Positions 45,920-54,000 of a stretch of DNA of 64,000 nucleotides are shown here, piece after piece. The translations under genes and the position numbers were made by a program. The stretch is from Teredinibacter haidensis (lineage in GTDB: Bacteria > Pseudomonadota > Gammaproteobacteria > Pseudomonadales > Cellvibrionaceae). The stretch lies in assembly GCF_014211975.1 (NCBI RefSeq), contig NZ_CP060084.1, positions 2,677,001-2,741,000 on the forward strand, written 5' to 3'. The notes under the pieces are model-generated. The model saw nothing but the letters and a program-made list of their open reading frames with translations, did no database searches and was not told where the DNA came from. How positions within the stretch are numbered: the first letter of the stretch is position 1; every line of letters begins with the position of its first letter.

Positions 45920-46413
45920 TGTGGTAGAGGCAAGGCCGGGGTAAAACTACGGCCTGTTTGGATCCATGTAGCGACAAAGTGAGTTGATCGACGCAAAGCG
46001 TTAAATGGATTTTTAAGGTGAAGAAAAAACTCTTCAACCTCTACACGACAATTTATGACTTACATTTAATTTTAAAATAACCAAAGGTTTTTACGTATAA
46101 GTGTCGAAGGTGAAAGTGTGTGTGTAAAAGATCAACAAGCCAAAACCATTGGTTTTAACGTCCCTTTTCGGCCAAAAGCGGACATTCAAGAGAAAGGCAA
46201 GTATCAAGACCTGCCCCCATATACCCTCGAGAAAATGGAAAAAAGTTTATTAACTACGCGTAAACTCTTTCACTAGCATTAACATCGACATACTTGTTAA
46301 CGGCACACAAAAAATTGGCCTAATGACTTTCCCTCGTATTATAGACAGGGAATCTGATTTAGTCTTCAGTGAAAAATCTGATCCTAGTGAATATATCTTT
46401 TATCCTATAACTC
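45920..46413 (+). other. Intergenic region with a gene remnant
   Basis: Around 46265-46434 the plus strand reads SINIDILVNGTQKIGLMTFP-RIIDRESDLVFSEKSDPSEYI-FYPITHNAAVSY and stop, ending inside the attC-like site. There is no clear start. A string at 46196-46224 (GGCAAG..CAAGACCTGCCCCCATA) resembles a decayed RAYT terminal repeat. Confidence 0.35.
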
Positions 46414-46512
46414 ATAACGCCGCGGTAAGTTACTGAAACGAAGTTGCTATTTTTGTTCTATTTGAGCACAAAATAGCAACGTAGTGGAGGTCGACTTGAC
46501 TGCCTTGTATGT
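46414..46512 (-). other. attC-like site B
   Basis: It ends CATAACGCC...CTTGTATG on the plus strand; the inner AATAGCAAC/GTTGCTATT arms pair. It shares GTAGTGGAGGTC with site G. The outer pairing is weaker than at the other sites. Confidence 0.5.
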
Positions 46513-46617
46513 TTTTCCCATATCGAAGGAAATATGTTATTAAAGTGACTCCTTGCAACCAACTTGAGTTGTGTAAGTCTCGCCATATTTTCTCGCTATT
46601 TTAGAACAGTAATATTT

Positions 46618-46838
46618 TCAATTTTTACACTCTGCTACCCAAGCCTCTGACATGCCTAAAGCTAAATCAACCACATTCAAAATAGATATATCGCTTGGTG
46701 CACACCCAATAAACCCTGAATTTTCTACTCTGTATATTGCATCTGAAAACCTACCATCAATAGAATTTTTCTCTGTTGTAGGCTGTATAGCACACGCACT
46801 CAGAAAGCTAACGAAAAAAATAAAATTGCCCTTCTCAT
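46618..46838 (-). pseudogene. Cassette lipoprotein gene, off by one base in a homopolymer
   Basis: The lipobox and mature part (SFLSACAIQPTTEKNSIDGR... to VAECKN) are in an open frame with no usable start. The ATG at 46838 (MRRAILFF...) is in another phase and would join it if the A7 run at 46814-46820 (T7 in the message) had one more base, giving MRRAILFFFVSFLSACAIQ. Either a real inactivation, a slippery or phase-variable tract, or a sequencing error. The gene lies between two attC-like sites. Confidence 0.6.
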
Positions 46839-46856
46839 AAATATTCCCTATTTTTA

Positions 46857-46987
46857 GATTAACGCCCGCCATATGCGGCAAATTTGGAGTGGATTGATTT
46901 TGTGTTAGCGTAGCGTAAAACACAAAAACGAGCGACGGAAAATTTGCCCAGCCAGCTTGCTGGCGGTGCATGATGGCTTTGTTAAGC
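46857..46987 (-). other. attC-like site A
   Basis: Reading with the genes (minus strand), it starts CTTAACAAAG, where the RidA stop codon overlaps, and ends GGCGGGCGTTAAT. TGGGCAAATTT pairs with AAATTTG..CA in the arms. This matches the AAC...GTT layout of attC sites. Confidence 0.7.
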
Positions 46988-47455
46988 TGGGCTGATCTCA
47001 ACAACCCCTTCAACTTCAACAGCTACATTGTACGGGAGCGAGCTCACACCTACTGCCAGACGCGTATGCTTACCTTTCTCACCAAATACCTCGATAAATA
47101 GCTCTGAAGCCCCATTCATAACTTGAGATTGCCCATGAAAATCGGGTGTCGAGTTTACATAACCCGCCAAGCGTATAATCTTGACAACACGATCCAGATC
47201 ACCATCCAAAGCCTTATCAACCTGAGAAAGAAGATTTAATGCGCAAATGCTCGCGGCCTTACTCCCTTCGTTAGTATCGAACTCTGCTCCAAGTTTTCCA
47301 GTAAACAGACGATCACCATTCCAGTGGCACAGCTGGCCTGTTAAGAACAATAGACTCCCAGATATATGGTATGGAACATAACTACCACCAGGATTACTTG
47401 GCTCAGGCAGTTCAATATCTAACTCCTTTATACGAGCTTTAATTTTTCCTAACAT
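46982..47455 (-). CDS. RidA/YjgF-family protein
   Basis: The 157-residue protein has the RidA-superfamily core: VPYHISGSLLFLTGQL near residue 28, LNLLSQVDKALDGDLDRVVKI, and the C-terminal GKHTRLAVGVSSLPYNVAVEVEGVVEI. It belongs to the subgroup with longer N-terminus rather than the classic 2-aminoacrylate deaminase; the catalytic Arg corresponds to THR of KHTRLAVG. It has an ATG start and its stop lies in attC-like site A, so I read it as a cassette gene. Confidence 0.85.
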   Translation of the reverse strand: MLGKIKARIKELDIELPEPSNPGGSYVPYHISGSLLFLTGQLCHWNGDRLFTGKLGAEFDTNEGSKAASICALNLLSQVDKALDGDLDRVVKIIRLAGYVNSTPDFHGQSQVMNGASELFIEVFGEKGKHTRLAVGVSSLPYNVAVEVEGVVEISPA

Positions 47456-47482
47456 AAGTCATTCCTTCAATTTATGTGAAAC

Positions 47483-47580
47483 TTAACAATATTATTGGGG
47501 TGCAATATCCCGTGTTTAAACACGGATATTGCCGCATAACTCTCAAAGCAAAACTAGTAAGCCAGAGTAACTTGATTTTT
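47483..47580 (+). repeat. 98-bp direct repeat, copy 1
   Basis: About 83-85% identical by eye to 50499-50596, same orientation. Its core is a long palindrome (GCAATATC / GATATTGC around CGTGTTTAAACACG) with one bulged C. It lies upstream of ridA. Confidence 0.85.
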
Positions 47581-47638
47581 CACTTGGGTCGCCAATCTTA
47601 AGGTCAAACCAAACCATAACTTTTCGTAGGTTCATATT

Positions 47639-47751
47639 CATAACGCCTAGCTTACCGGCCCATTTTGCGGAGAGCGTTTGTATAAAATGGAGCAAAGCGA
47701 CATACACAAACGAGCGTAGCAAAATGGGCCCGTGTGTAGCGATTTGTTATG
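47639..47751 (-). other. attC-like site D
   Basis: Reading on the minus strand it starts CATAACAAATCGC, goes through GGGCCCATTTTGC, and ends GCAAAATGGGCC...GGCGTTATG. The two arms pair almost fully, with a variable middle. The stop of the gene at 47747 lies in the outer end. This is the clearest site with H. Confidence 0.8.
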
Positions 47752-48022
47752 TTTTTGATTGGATTGATTTTAATGCCATTGAATGTACTTGTACCAACAC
47801 ACTACTAACACCAAGAACAATACCAAAGAATATTACTATAGCGAGCGGTGAACCAAAATATTGCATGGTAATACCGCTTCCGCTCTCGCATCCTTCGAGA
47901 ATACCAAGCCAAACCCCTCCGGATTCAATACAAACAATTTGAACCTTTGTACGTATAAAATAAACCAATCCCATTGCGCAAACAATCGCTGAAATAGATA
48001 AGCAAACAAACCATTTTTTCAC
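47747..48022 (-). CDS. Small two-helix cassette membrane protein
   Basis: The 91-residue protein starts MKKWFVCLSISAIVCAMGLV. It has an N-terminal helix, a loop CIESGGVWLGILEGCESG with two Cys, and a second helix (SPLAIVIFFGIVLGVSSVLV). Similar layout and loop to the gene at 38838. Unknown function. It lies between attC-like sites D and E. Confidence 0.65.
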   Translation of the reverse strand: MKKWFVCLSISAIVCAMGLVYFIRTKVQIVCIESGGVWLGILEGCESGSGITMQYFGSPLAIVIFFGIVLGVSSVLVQVHSMALKSIQSKT

Positions 48023-48060
48023 TGTACTTACCTAGAATTCAGATGAAAATTGATAAAAAA

Positions 48061-48163
48061 CATAACGTAGCCATTTGGCACCACTTTGTAGTTGTTTTGA
48101 TCTGCTCTATCAAAGTACAAATTGAAGCGACGGAAAAGTGGTCGCTACGATGGCCGTGTTAAC
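48061..48163 (-). other. attC-like site E
   Basis: Ends CATAACGTAG and GTGTTAAC on the plus strand, with CACCACTTT/AAAAGTGGT arms and a partly paired middle. It lies 25 bp below the stop of the 48189 gene. Confidence 0.7.
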
Positions 48164-48188
48164 TTTTACTTAATTGATGATATTTCGA

Positions 48189-48623
48189 TTAAAACTCAAG
48201 TGAATTTTCAAACCCTGGATACTGGTTGTAATAAATCAGTGCTGCATCGGAGCCAAGATAACCCTTAAGCTTATCTAATATTTCTTCTTCCACTTTACCG
48301 TTTGCCTGAGAAGTTATGCTATAAATTGTTTTTCCATCAGGCATAAAGTCAGCACCAAGCATGACTTTACCATCTAAGATTTTTGACTGACCATTCCAGA
48401 AAAAAAGACCGCTATAGCTTGGAGTATCGGCAAAGCAACTAATCATATCCTGTTCTGACTCAAAGAGTATCTCTTCGTTTTCAGGATGACAATGATAGTC
48501 TGGGGCTAAATGATCTCGTTCATATAAAAAGTGGGCTAAAAATTTGCGTACATTTTCAGACGATCTATAATTCGATAAAACGCAGCAAATTGCATCTGTA
48601 TTTTGCCAGTCTACATCATTCAT
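48189..48623 (-). CDS. Cassette protein of unknown function, 144 residues
   Basis: The frame MNDVDWQNTDAICCVLSNYR is soluble and acidic, with HLAPDYHCHPENEEILFES, SGLFFWNGQSKILDGKVML and YLGSDAALIYYNQYPGFENS. No signal peptide or membrane segment and no recognised family. It occupies exactly the space between attC-like sites E and F. Confidence 0.65.
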   Translation of the reverse strand: MNDVDWQNTDAICCVLSNYRSSENVRKFLAHFLYERDHLAPDYHCHPENEEILFESEQDMISCFADTPSYSGLFFWNGQSKILDGKVMLGADFMPDGKTIYSITSQANGKVEEEILDKLKGYLGSDAALIYYNQYPGFENSLEF

Positions 48624-48640
48624 GATTTCTCAGTTTGGAA

Positions 48641-48741
48641 TTAACGCCTTGCTTTTCAGCATTTTTGGAGTTGCAGATTTTGTGCTAACAAGCACAAAAA
48701 ATACGACGGAAAAAATGTCAGCAACAGCAACTTTTTAGGGC
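48641..48741 (-). other. attC-like site F (degenerate at one end)
   Basis: Starts TTAACGCC on the plus strand. The arms TTGCTTTTCAGCATTTTT and AAAAATGTCAGCAACAGCAA pair with small bulges, and the inner part has a perfect TTTTGTGCT/AGCACAAAA hairpin. The GTT end is not clear. Confidence 0.6.
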
Positions 48742-48990
48742 ACCGAATTGAACTCCACGAACAGCACAGTAACGTTGCCCTGATTGTTTTTAAAAAACTC
48801 TACCACTGAAAGCTCGTAGTTGCCAATGGGCCATACTTCCGACACGACTTACTCAACTTTACTACTTGCCGGTAAAAACACTTTCCGACTTCGGGCCAAC
48901 TTAAGCGGTGAACCTAAAAACAATTAGCACCCATTAATTTTAGTAATACCAACCCCCACAACAGACAGGATATCCAATTACGGAAACATT
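48736..48990 (-). pseudogene. Decayed cassette gene
   Basis: The minus strand reads LKLARSRKVFLPASSKVE, an in-frame stop, then VVSEVWPIGNYELSVVEFFK-NNQGNVTVLFVEFNSVP and stop, just before site F. Protein-like composition but interrupted and with no start. No family recognised. Confidence 0.4.
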
Positions 48991-48997
48991 CAGCTCA

Positions 48998-49113
48998 GCT
49001 AACGCCCGTATCAGGGGCCGTAACGTAGTTGATTGTTTAGCTGAAAAGCACAAAACGAGCAATGTAGTGGAGGTCCAAGCGGCTTACGGCTGAGCCTGGA
49101 TACGCTTGTATGC
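48998..49113 (-). other. attC-like site G
   Basis: Reading on the minus strand it starts GCATACAAGCGTATC and ends GATACGGGCGTTAGC. GTATC and GATAC pair next to the ends, with GCCGTAAG/C..GTTACGGC further in. Confidence 0.65.
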
Positions 49114-49115
49114 AT

Positions 49116-49757
49116 TTACCCTCCAACAGGAATGAAAACAGGCGGCATCTCCCAGCGAGCGCTGCTCGTACCACCTACATCGTTTTTCGTAAATTCCGGC
49201 TCTAATCCCATAAATATTTCGGTGCTTCCAAGATTAGGATATTTTTCTCGTAATACCGCGATATCCTGTGAATATTTTTCTTCAAAATCCACTTTGACAC
49301 CCGTAACAGTTAGGCCGATTGAGCTTGTTACTGTAAATATGAATGAGCCTATATAGGTGGCCTTTCCAGGCTTGATTTCGAAATTAATTGCGAACGGCTG
49401 GGTTTGGCTTAAACTTACATAGCCACTTTTAACACCCCAGCGCGAAATTTCATATTTACCTGCTGGCAGTTCTGCAACCTGAAGATTTCCTTTTGTGTAT
49501 TTGAAATCGCTACTAGGTGGAATAGGAATTAGCATAATACCGACTCCAGCCTCAAAATAACCAGATTGTTCGTTATCTATTCCACGGAAATAAATTCGAT
49601 ACCCTGACAGCAATCCACGGTACTTTACTGAACCAACTAGAAGTCCATTTTGAGAATTAGAATCTAAAGAATATGACTTACTAATATTTGCCGTAGGTGA
49701 GACACAAGCAGTAAGCGATAAAACGATTAAACCCACTATTATAAATTTATAAATCAT
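49116..49757 (-). CDS. Cassette lipoprotein, 213 residues
   Basis: The start MIYKFIIVGLIVLSLTACVS has a lipobox (LTAC). An upstream in-frame start at 49784 lies in the attC end and is unlikely. The mature part is beta-rich (SVKYRGLLSGYRIYFRGIDN; LQVAELPAGKYEISRWGVKS; GKATYIGSFIFTVTSSIGL), like the DUF2846-type carrier lipoproteins with an AGKYEI motif. Exact function unknown. It lies between attC-like sites G and H. Confidence 0.7.
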   Translation of the reverse strand: MIYKFIIVGLIVLSLTACVSPTANISKSYSLDSNSQNGLLVGSVKYRGLLSGYRIYFRGIDNEQSGYFEAGVGIMLIPIPPSSDFKYTKGNLQVAELPAGKYEISRWGVKSGYVSLSQTQPFAINFEIKPGKATYIGSFIFTVTSSIGLTVTGVKVDFEEKYSQDIAVLREKYPNLGSTEIFMGLEPEFTKNDVGGTSSARWEMPPVFIPVGG

Positions 49758-49780
49758 ATCTCGATTCTTATCCTCGTATT

Positions 49781-49898
49781 GCATAACGCCGGTGTAACCT
49801 GCGCCCTAAGTGGAGCTGGTATTGTGCAAAAATGGCCGTAGGCCATGCGCTAAAACCAGCGTAGCTTTGGGCGTCAGGTTGACACCCTTGTTAAATGC
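49781..49898 (-). other. attC-like site H
   Basis: Reading on the minus strand it begins ATTTAACAAGGGTGTCAACC, which fits the RYYYAAC core, and ends GCAGGTTACACCGGCGTTATG. GGTGTCAACCT pairs with AGGTTACACC, and GACGCCC/GGGCGC pair inside. It is the most canonical attC site in the window. Confidence 0.8.
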
Positions 49899-49939
49899 TT
49901 TACTATGCGCACATACATACGCATACCCGAGGTACTTAT

Positions 49940-50185
49940 ATGGACCCCTTGTACAATACAGAAGCCCCAAAAAAGCCTACAAACCTCAGTGTAAACAGTG
50001 ACTTACTAGCCAAAACACGAGCCTTAAACATAAACCTTTCAGCTACATTAGAACAAGCACTAAAACATCGGCTAGCTCAAGCTGAAGCGGCCAAATGGGC
50101 CAAAAATAATAAGGCTGCCATTAATGCATATAACTCTTTCATCGAAACGAACGGCTGCTTTGGCGACGAGTTCAGTACTTTTTAA
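49940..50185 (+). CDS. ccdA: CcdA-type antitoxin
   Basis: The start MDPLYNTEAPKKPTNLSVNS has a GAGG ribosome binding site; a longer frame begins at 49895 in the attC end. The 81-residue protein has the CcdA ribbon-helix-helix segment (TNLSVNSDLLAKTRALNINL-SATLEQAL) and the toxin-binding C-terminus (WAKNNKAAINAYNSFIETNG). It neutralises CcdB and represses the operon. The ATG of ccdB overlaps its stop. Confidence 0.9.
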   Translation: MDPLYNTEAPKKPTNLSVNSDLLAKTRALNINLSATLEQALKHRLAQAEAAKWAKNNKAAINAYNSFIETNGCFGDEFSTF

Positions 50186-50502
50186 TGGCTCAGTTTGACG
50201 TATACCGCAATCCTAGTAAGCAGAGCAAGAAGCACTACCCATACCTACTTGATATTCAAAGCCCCTACATTTCGGAAATTGCCACACGGATAATTATCCC
50301 CTTGGGGCATGCTGCCTCATTTACAAATGAGGCAATGACAAATCTTACTCCAGAAATTTCATTCGAAGATGAGAAACTTCTACTTTTAACGCCTCAGATT
50401 TCTTCTGTTCCTGTTAATATTTTAAGCAATCCAATTGGCTCTCTTTCACATTTCAGAGAGCAAATTATTAATGCTCTGGACTTCGCGATTACAGGCATTT
50501 AA
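50185..50502 (+). CDS. ccdB: CcdB-type gyrase toxin
   Basis: The 105-residue protein starts MAQFDVYRNPSKQSKKHYPY and has YLLDIQSPYISEIATRIIIPL, LTPEISFEDEKLLLLTPQIS and the C-terminal ISSVPVNILSNPIGSL, followed by a tail ending AITGI. CcdB traps DNA gyrase. The complete pair suggests a functional addiction module; such modules stabilise integron arrays. Its stop overlaps the start of the 98-bp repeat. Confidence 0.92.
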   Translation: MAQFDVYRNPSKQSKKHYPYLLDIQSPYISEIATRIIIPLGHAASFTNEAMTNLTPEISFEDEKLLLLTPQISSVPVNILSNPIGSLSHFREQIINALDFAITGI

Positions 50503-50596
50503 CAATATTATTAGGGTTCAATATCCCGTTTTTAAACACAGAATATTGCAGCATAACTCTCAAAGAAAAAATAATAAACCAGAGTAACTTGTTTTT
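50499..50596 (+). repeat. 98-bp direct repeat, copy 2
   Basis: Related to 47483-47580. It begins at the ccdB stop codon. Its palindrome (GGGTTCAATATCCCG... CAGAATATTGCAGC) is less perfect than in copy 1. Confidence 0.85.
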
Positions 50597-50716
50597 TAAG
50601 GTCGGCTTTGGGTCGAAATCAGCCCCATCCAACCTACAAATCCCCACTCTCCGCCACACCCGCCTTCCTAATCATCTGCACAAACTCACTCCTTCCGTAC
50701 GCATCTTCCCCACTGA

Positions 50717-51030
50717 CTAACGTGCCTGTTCTGGTAGGCGCACATTGTTTTCTGCGCGCGAAACAATAGTGGGAAGCTGATTGGCAGATGCTTTACTCAC
50801 TATAATCCAGTCGAACCCTTTGCCAAAGGCTGTGGTTATATTCCAGTCCAGCCGCAGGAAGATATCTTCAAAACCATCGTTATTAAAATCCGCACGGGCT
50901 AATACTACATAGGTAATAGCCAAATCGCCGTTTAATATTATCTCGGCAGAAAGCGGGTTGAGCGCTTGAATCGCCAGCGTTGGTGAGTGTGGTTGGCCAA
51001 TGGTTATGCGAATGCAAACAGCATAAAAAG
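50717..51030 (-). pseudogene. 3' remnant of a secreted-type protein gene, cut at the CRISPR array
   Basis: A minus-strand frame stays open from the first CRISPR repeat to a TAG at 50717. It reads IRITIGQPHSPTLAIQALNP, then VLARADFNNDGFEDIFLRLD with an FG-GAP/EF-hand-like DxNNDGxxD loop, then FGKGFDWIIVSKASANQLP. The 5' part is absent, so the distal CRISPR end lies in or at a broken gene. Confidence 0.5.
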
Positions 51031-54000
51031 CGGTTCATCCCCGCGGGTGCGGGGAACTCACCTCTCCTGGCGTTGATGAGCCATATACAGCCGGTTCATC
51101 CCCGCGGGTGCGGGGAACTCATGTTGAGCCTGGATCCGCAACTTGTAGAGAGCGGTTCATCCCCGCGGGTGCGGGGAACTCACGCAGCCGCCGCCTTTAT
51201 GGCTGATACTATGCGGTTCATCCCCGCGGGTGCGGGGAACTCCATCGTTCCTCTTAAAAAACGAAGATTCCACCCGGTTCATCCCCGCGGGTGCGGGGAA
51301 CTCCTTTGCTGCCGCAAATTAATCTGGTAAATAAACGGTTCATCCCCGCGGGTGCGGGGAACTCCCATCGTTACACTCGAACTCATCATTTAATATCGGT
51401 TCATCCCCGCGGGTGCGGGGAACTCGCGCTAATGGAGGAGTGAATGAAACCGAGCGACGGTTCATCCCCGCGGGTGCGGGGAACTCTTGGTACTTTGTTC
51501 TCCATACAAACTCCATTTCGGTTCATCCCCGCGGGTGCGGGGAACTCCAAGCTTTTTCTTTTTGCTCATGTTAAATCCTCGGTTCATCCCCGCGGGTGCG
51601 GGGAACTCCAGAAAGTGAAAATGAACATAAAGTCAGATTCCGGTTCATCCCCGCGGGTGCGGGGAACTCCGATATAAAACGCCATTTTCATCTCTCTTTA
51701 ACGGTTCATCCCCGCGGGTGCGGGGAACTCTTGCCCCGGAGAGTTCGGGTGATCAAGATCGGCGGTTCATCCCCGCGGGTGCGGGGAACTCCATTCAATA
51801 CCAACTCGTTACTAACAATGTCTCGGTTCATCCCCGCGGGTGCGGGGAACTCTCGTATGCGAATTTGATTTTATCTTTAAAGAACGGTTCATCCCCGCGG
51901 GTGCGGGGAACTCGAAAATATTTCACAAAAAAAGACCTGGATCAGCGGTTCATCCCCGCGGGTGCGGGGAACTCGCTTTCCACTCAAAGCCATAAATTAT
52001 TTGGCGCGGTTCATCCCCGCGGGTGCGGGGAACTCATCATCACGGCACAACAGAAAGCACTAATTAACGGTTCATCCCCGCGGGTGCGGGGAACTCCGAA
52101 CAACATCAACCCTATCATCAATGATAACCGGTTCATCCCCGCGGGTGCGGGGAACTCTTTTGACGTCATCTTCAACAAGACTGCTATCGCGGTTCATCCC
52201 CGCGGGTGCGGGGAACTCTGTAATAACGCTCGACTCGCCTGTCGGGCGGGCGGTTCATCCCCGCGGGTGCGGGGAACTCTTATCACGACCCGAAACATTG
52301 TTGTTGTTGCCCGGTTCATCCCCGCGGGTGCGGGGAACTCTTATGCATATGAAGGCCGTAAACAATGCAGACCGGTTCATCCCCGCGGGTGCGGGGAACT
52401 CAGCTGTGATTCAGGGATCTGTTTGTTCATAAACGGTTCATCCCCGCGGGTGCGGGGAACTCATACTCGTGACTAGACAAAACAATTTGCATCTCGGTTC
52501 ATCCCCGCGGGTGCGGGGAACTCCCTACCACATTCGCGGCTTCTGTCATTGCCGCCGGTTCATCCCCGCGGGTGCGGGGAACTCCCCCAGTCAAACGATC
52601 TATCAACTCGCCATCCCGGTTCATCCCCGCGGGTGCGGGGAACTCGTTCGAACAGCTAAGCTTTCGATATGTTTAAACGGTTCATCCCCGCGGGTGCGGG
52701 GAACTCTAAAGTGTGTGCTCATTTGATTTTATTAATCTCGGTTCATCCCCGCGGGTGCGGGGAACTCTTCTCGCGCTTCAATTCAAGAGACAGAAAATGC
52801 GGTTCATCCCCGCGGGTGCGGGGAACTCTTCAAGAGACAGGAAATGCCTTTCCGCCGCCTCGGTTCATCCCCGCGGGTGCGGGGAACTCTCCTTAGCGCC
52901 AGCGCAAGATCTTCAACACTGCGGTTCATCCCCGCGGGTGCGGGGAACTCTAATGTTAGTAATCAAGTGGGTTCTGATCCGACGGTTCATCCCCGCGGGT
53001 GCGGGGAACTCTGAGATCCAGGTAACAGCTTGAAAGCGGCTACCGGTTCATCCCCGCGGGTGCGGGGAACTCAAACTATCTATGCGAAAACTATCATTAA
53101 GCAACGGTTCATCCCCGCGGGTGCGGGGAACTCTTCGATATCGAGTCAAACAAGCTAGATGCAGACGGTTCATCCCCGCGGGTGCGGGGAACTCCTGTTC
53201 GTAAAATTCGTACTAGTTTTGACAAGCGGTTCATCCCCGCGGGTGCGGGGAACTCCTGTACTGCATCAATTTCGGCTTGCGCCAACTCGGTTCATCCCCG
53301 CGGGTGCGGGGAACTCAACACGGTCACGGCGCTTTTTTGACCGATAGTCGGTTCATCCCCGCGGGTGCGGGGAACTCGATTCCAGGCTGCTCTGAGTTAA
53401 CCTGAATCTCGGTTCATCCCCGCGGGTGCGGGGAACTCCGCATAAATAACGCGATGATAGGAAGAGGGCACGGTTCATCCCCGCGGGTGCGGGGAACTCT
53501 GAAAAACTTGGGGTTTCTGGGTTATAGGTAACGGTTCATCCCCGCGGGTGCGGGGAACTCATAAATGGCGTTGCAGGTACAGTACCGCCTAGCGGTTCAT
53601 CCCCGCGGGTGCGGGGAACTCATTTTATAAAAATGATCAATGTAGTCGTCAAACGGTTCATCCCCGCGGGTGCGGGGAACTCGGCGGCATTACCTTCTGC
53701 ATACTCGCCAAGCTCGGTTCATCCCCGCGGGTGCGGGGAACTCTTGTTTCTGGTGCTAGTGAAGGTGACTGCATACGGTTCATCCCCGCGGGTGCGGGGA
53801 ACTCATGCTGTTGATGAAAATGGTGATGTGTGGAAGCGGTTCATCCCCGCGGGTGCGGGGAACTCTTAACCTGCGCAATTCTCGCCAGACTGTCACGCGG
53901 TTCATCCCCGCGGGTGCGGGGAACTCTTTTGCAACTTCCTCATAACCAGCAACACGCACGGTTCATCCCCGCGGGTGCGGGGAACTCACAACAGATACTC

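Noticed and set aside
46196..46224. String resembling the RAYT terminal repeat
   Set aside because: Only a partial match (GGCAAG and CAAGACCTGCCCCCA with insertions) and no partner end nearby; not called as an element.
49895..49939. Earlier start of ccdA
   Set aside because: It begins in the attC end and adds low-complexity HTHTRGTY. The ATG at 49940 has a GAGG site and gives the family N-terminus.
37950..50600. An integron integrase gene
   Set aside because: I looked for a tyrosine-recombinase frame next to the cassette-like region and found none; if present it lies outside the window.
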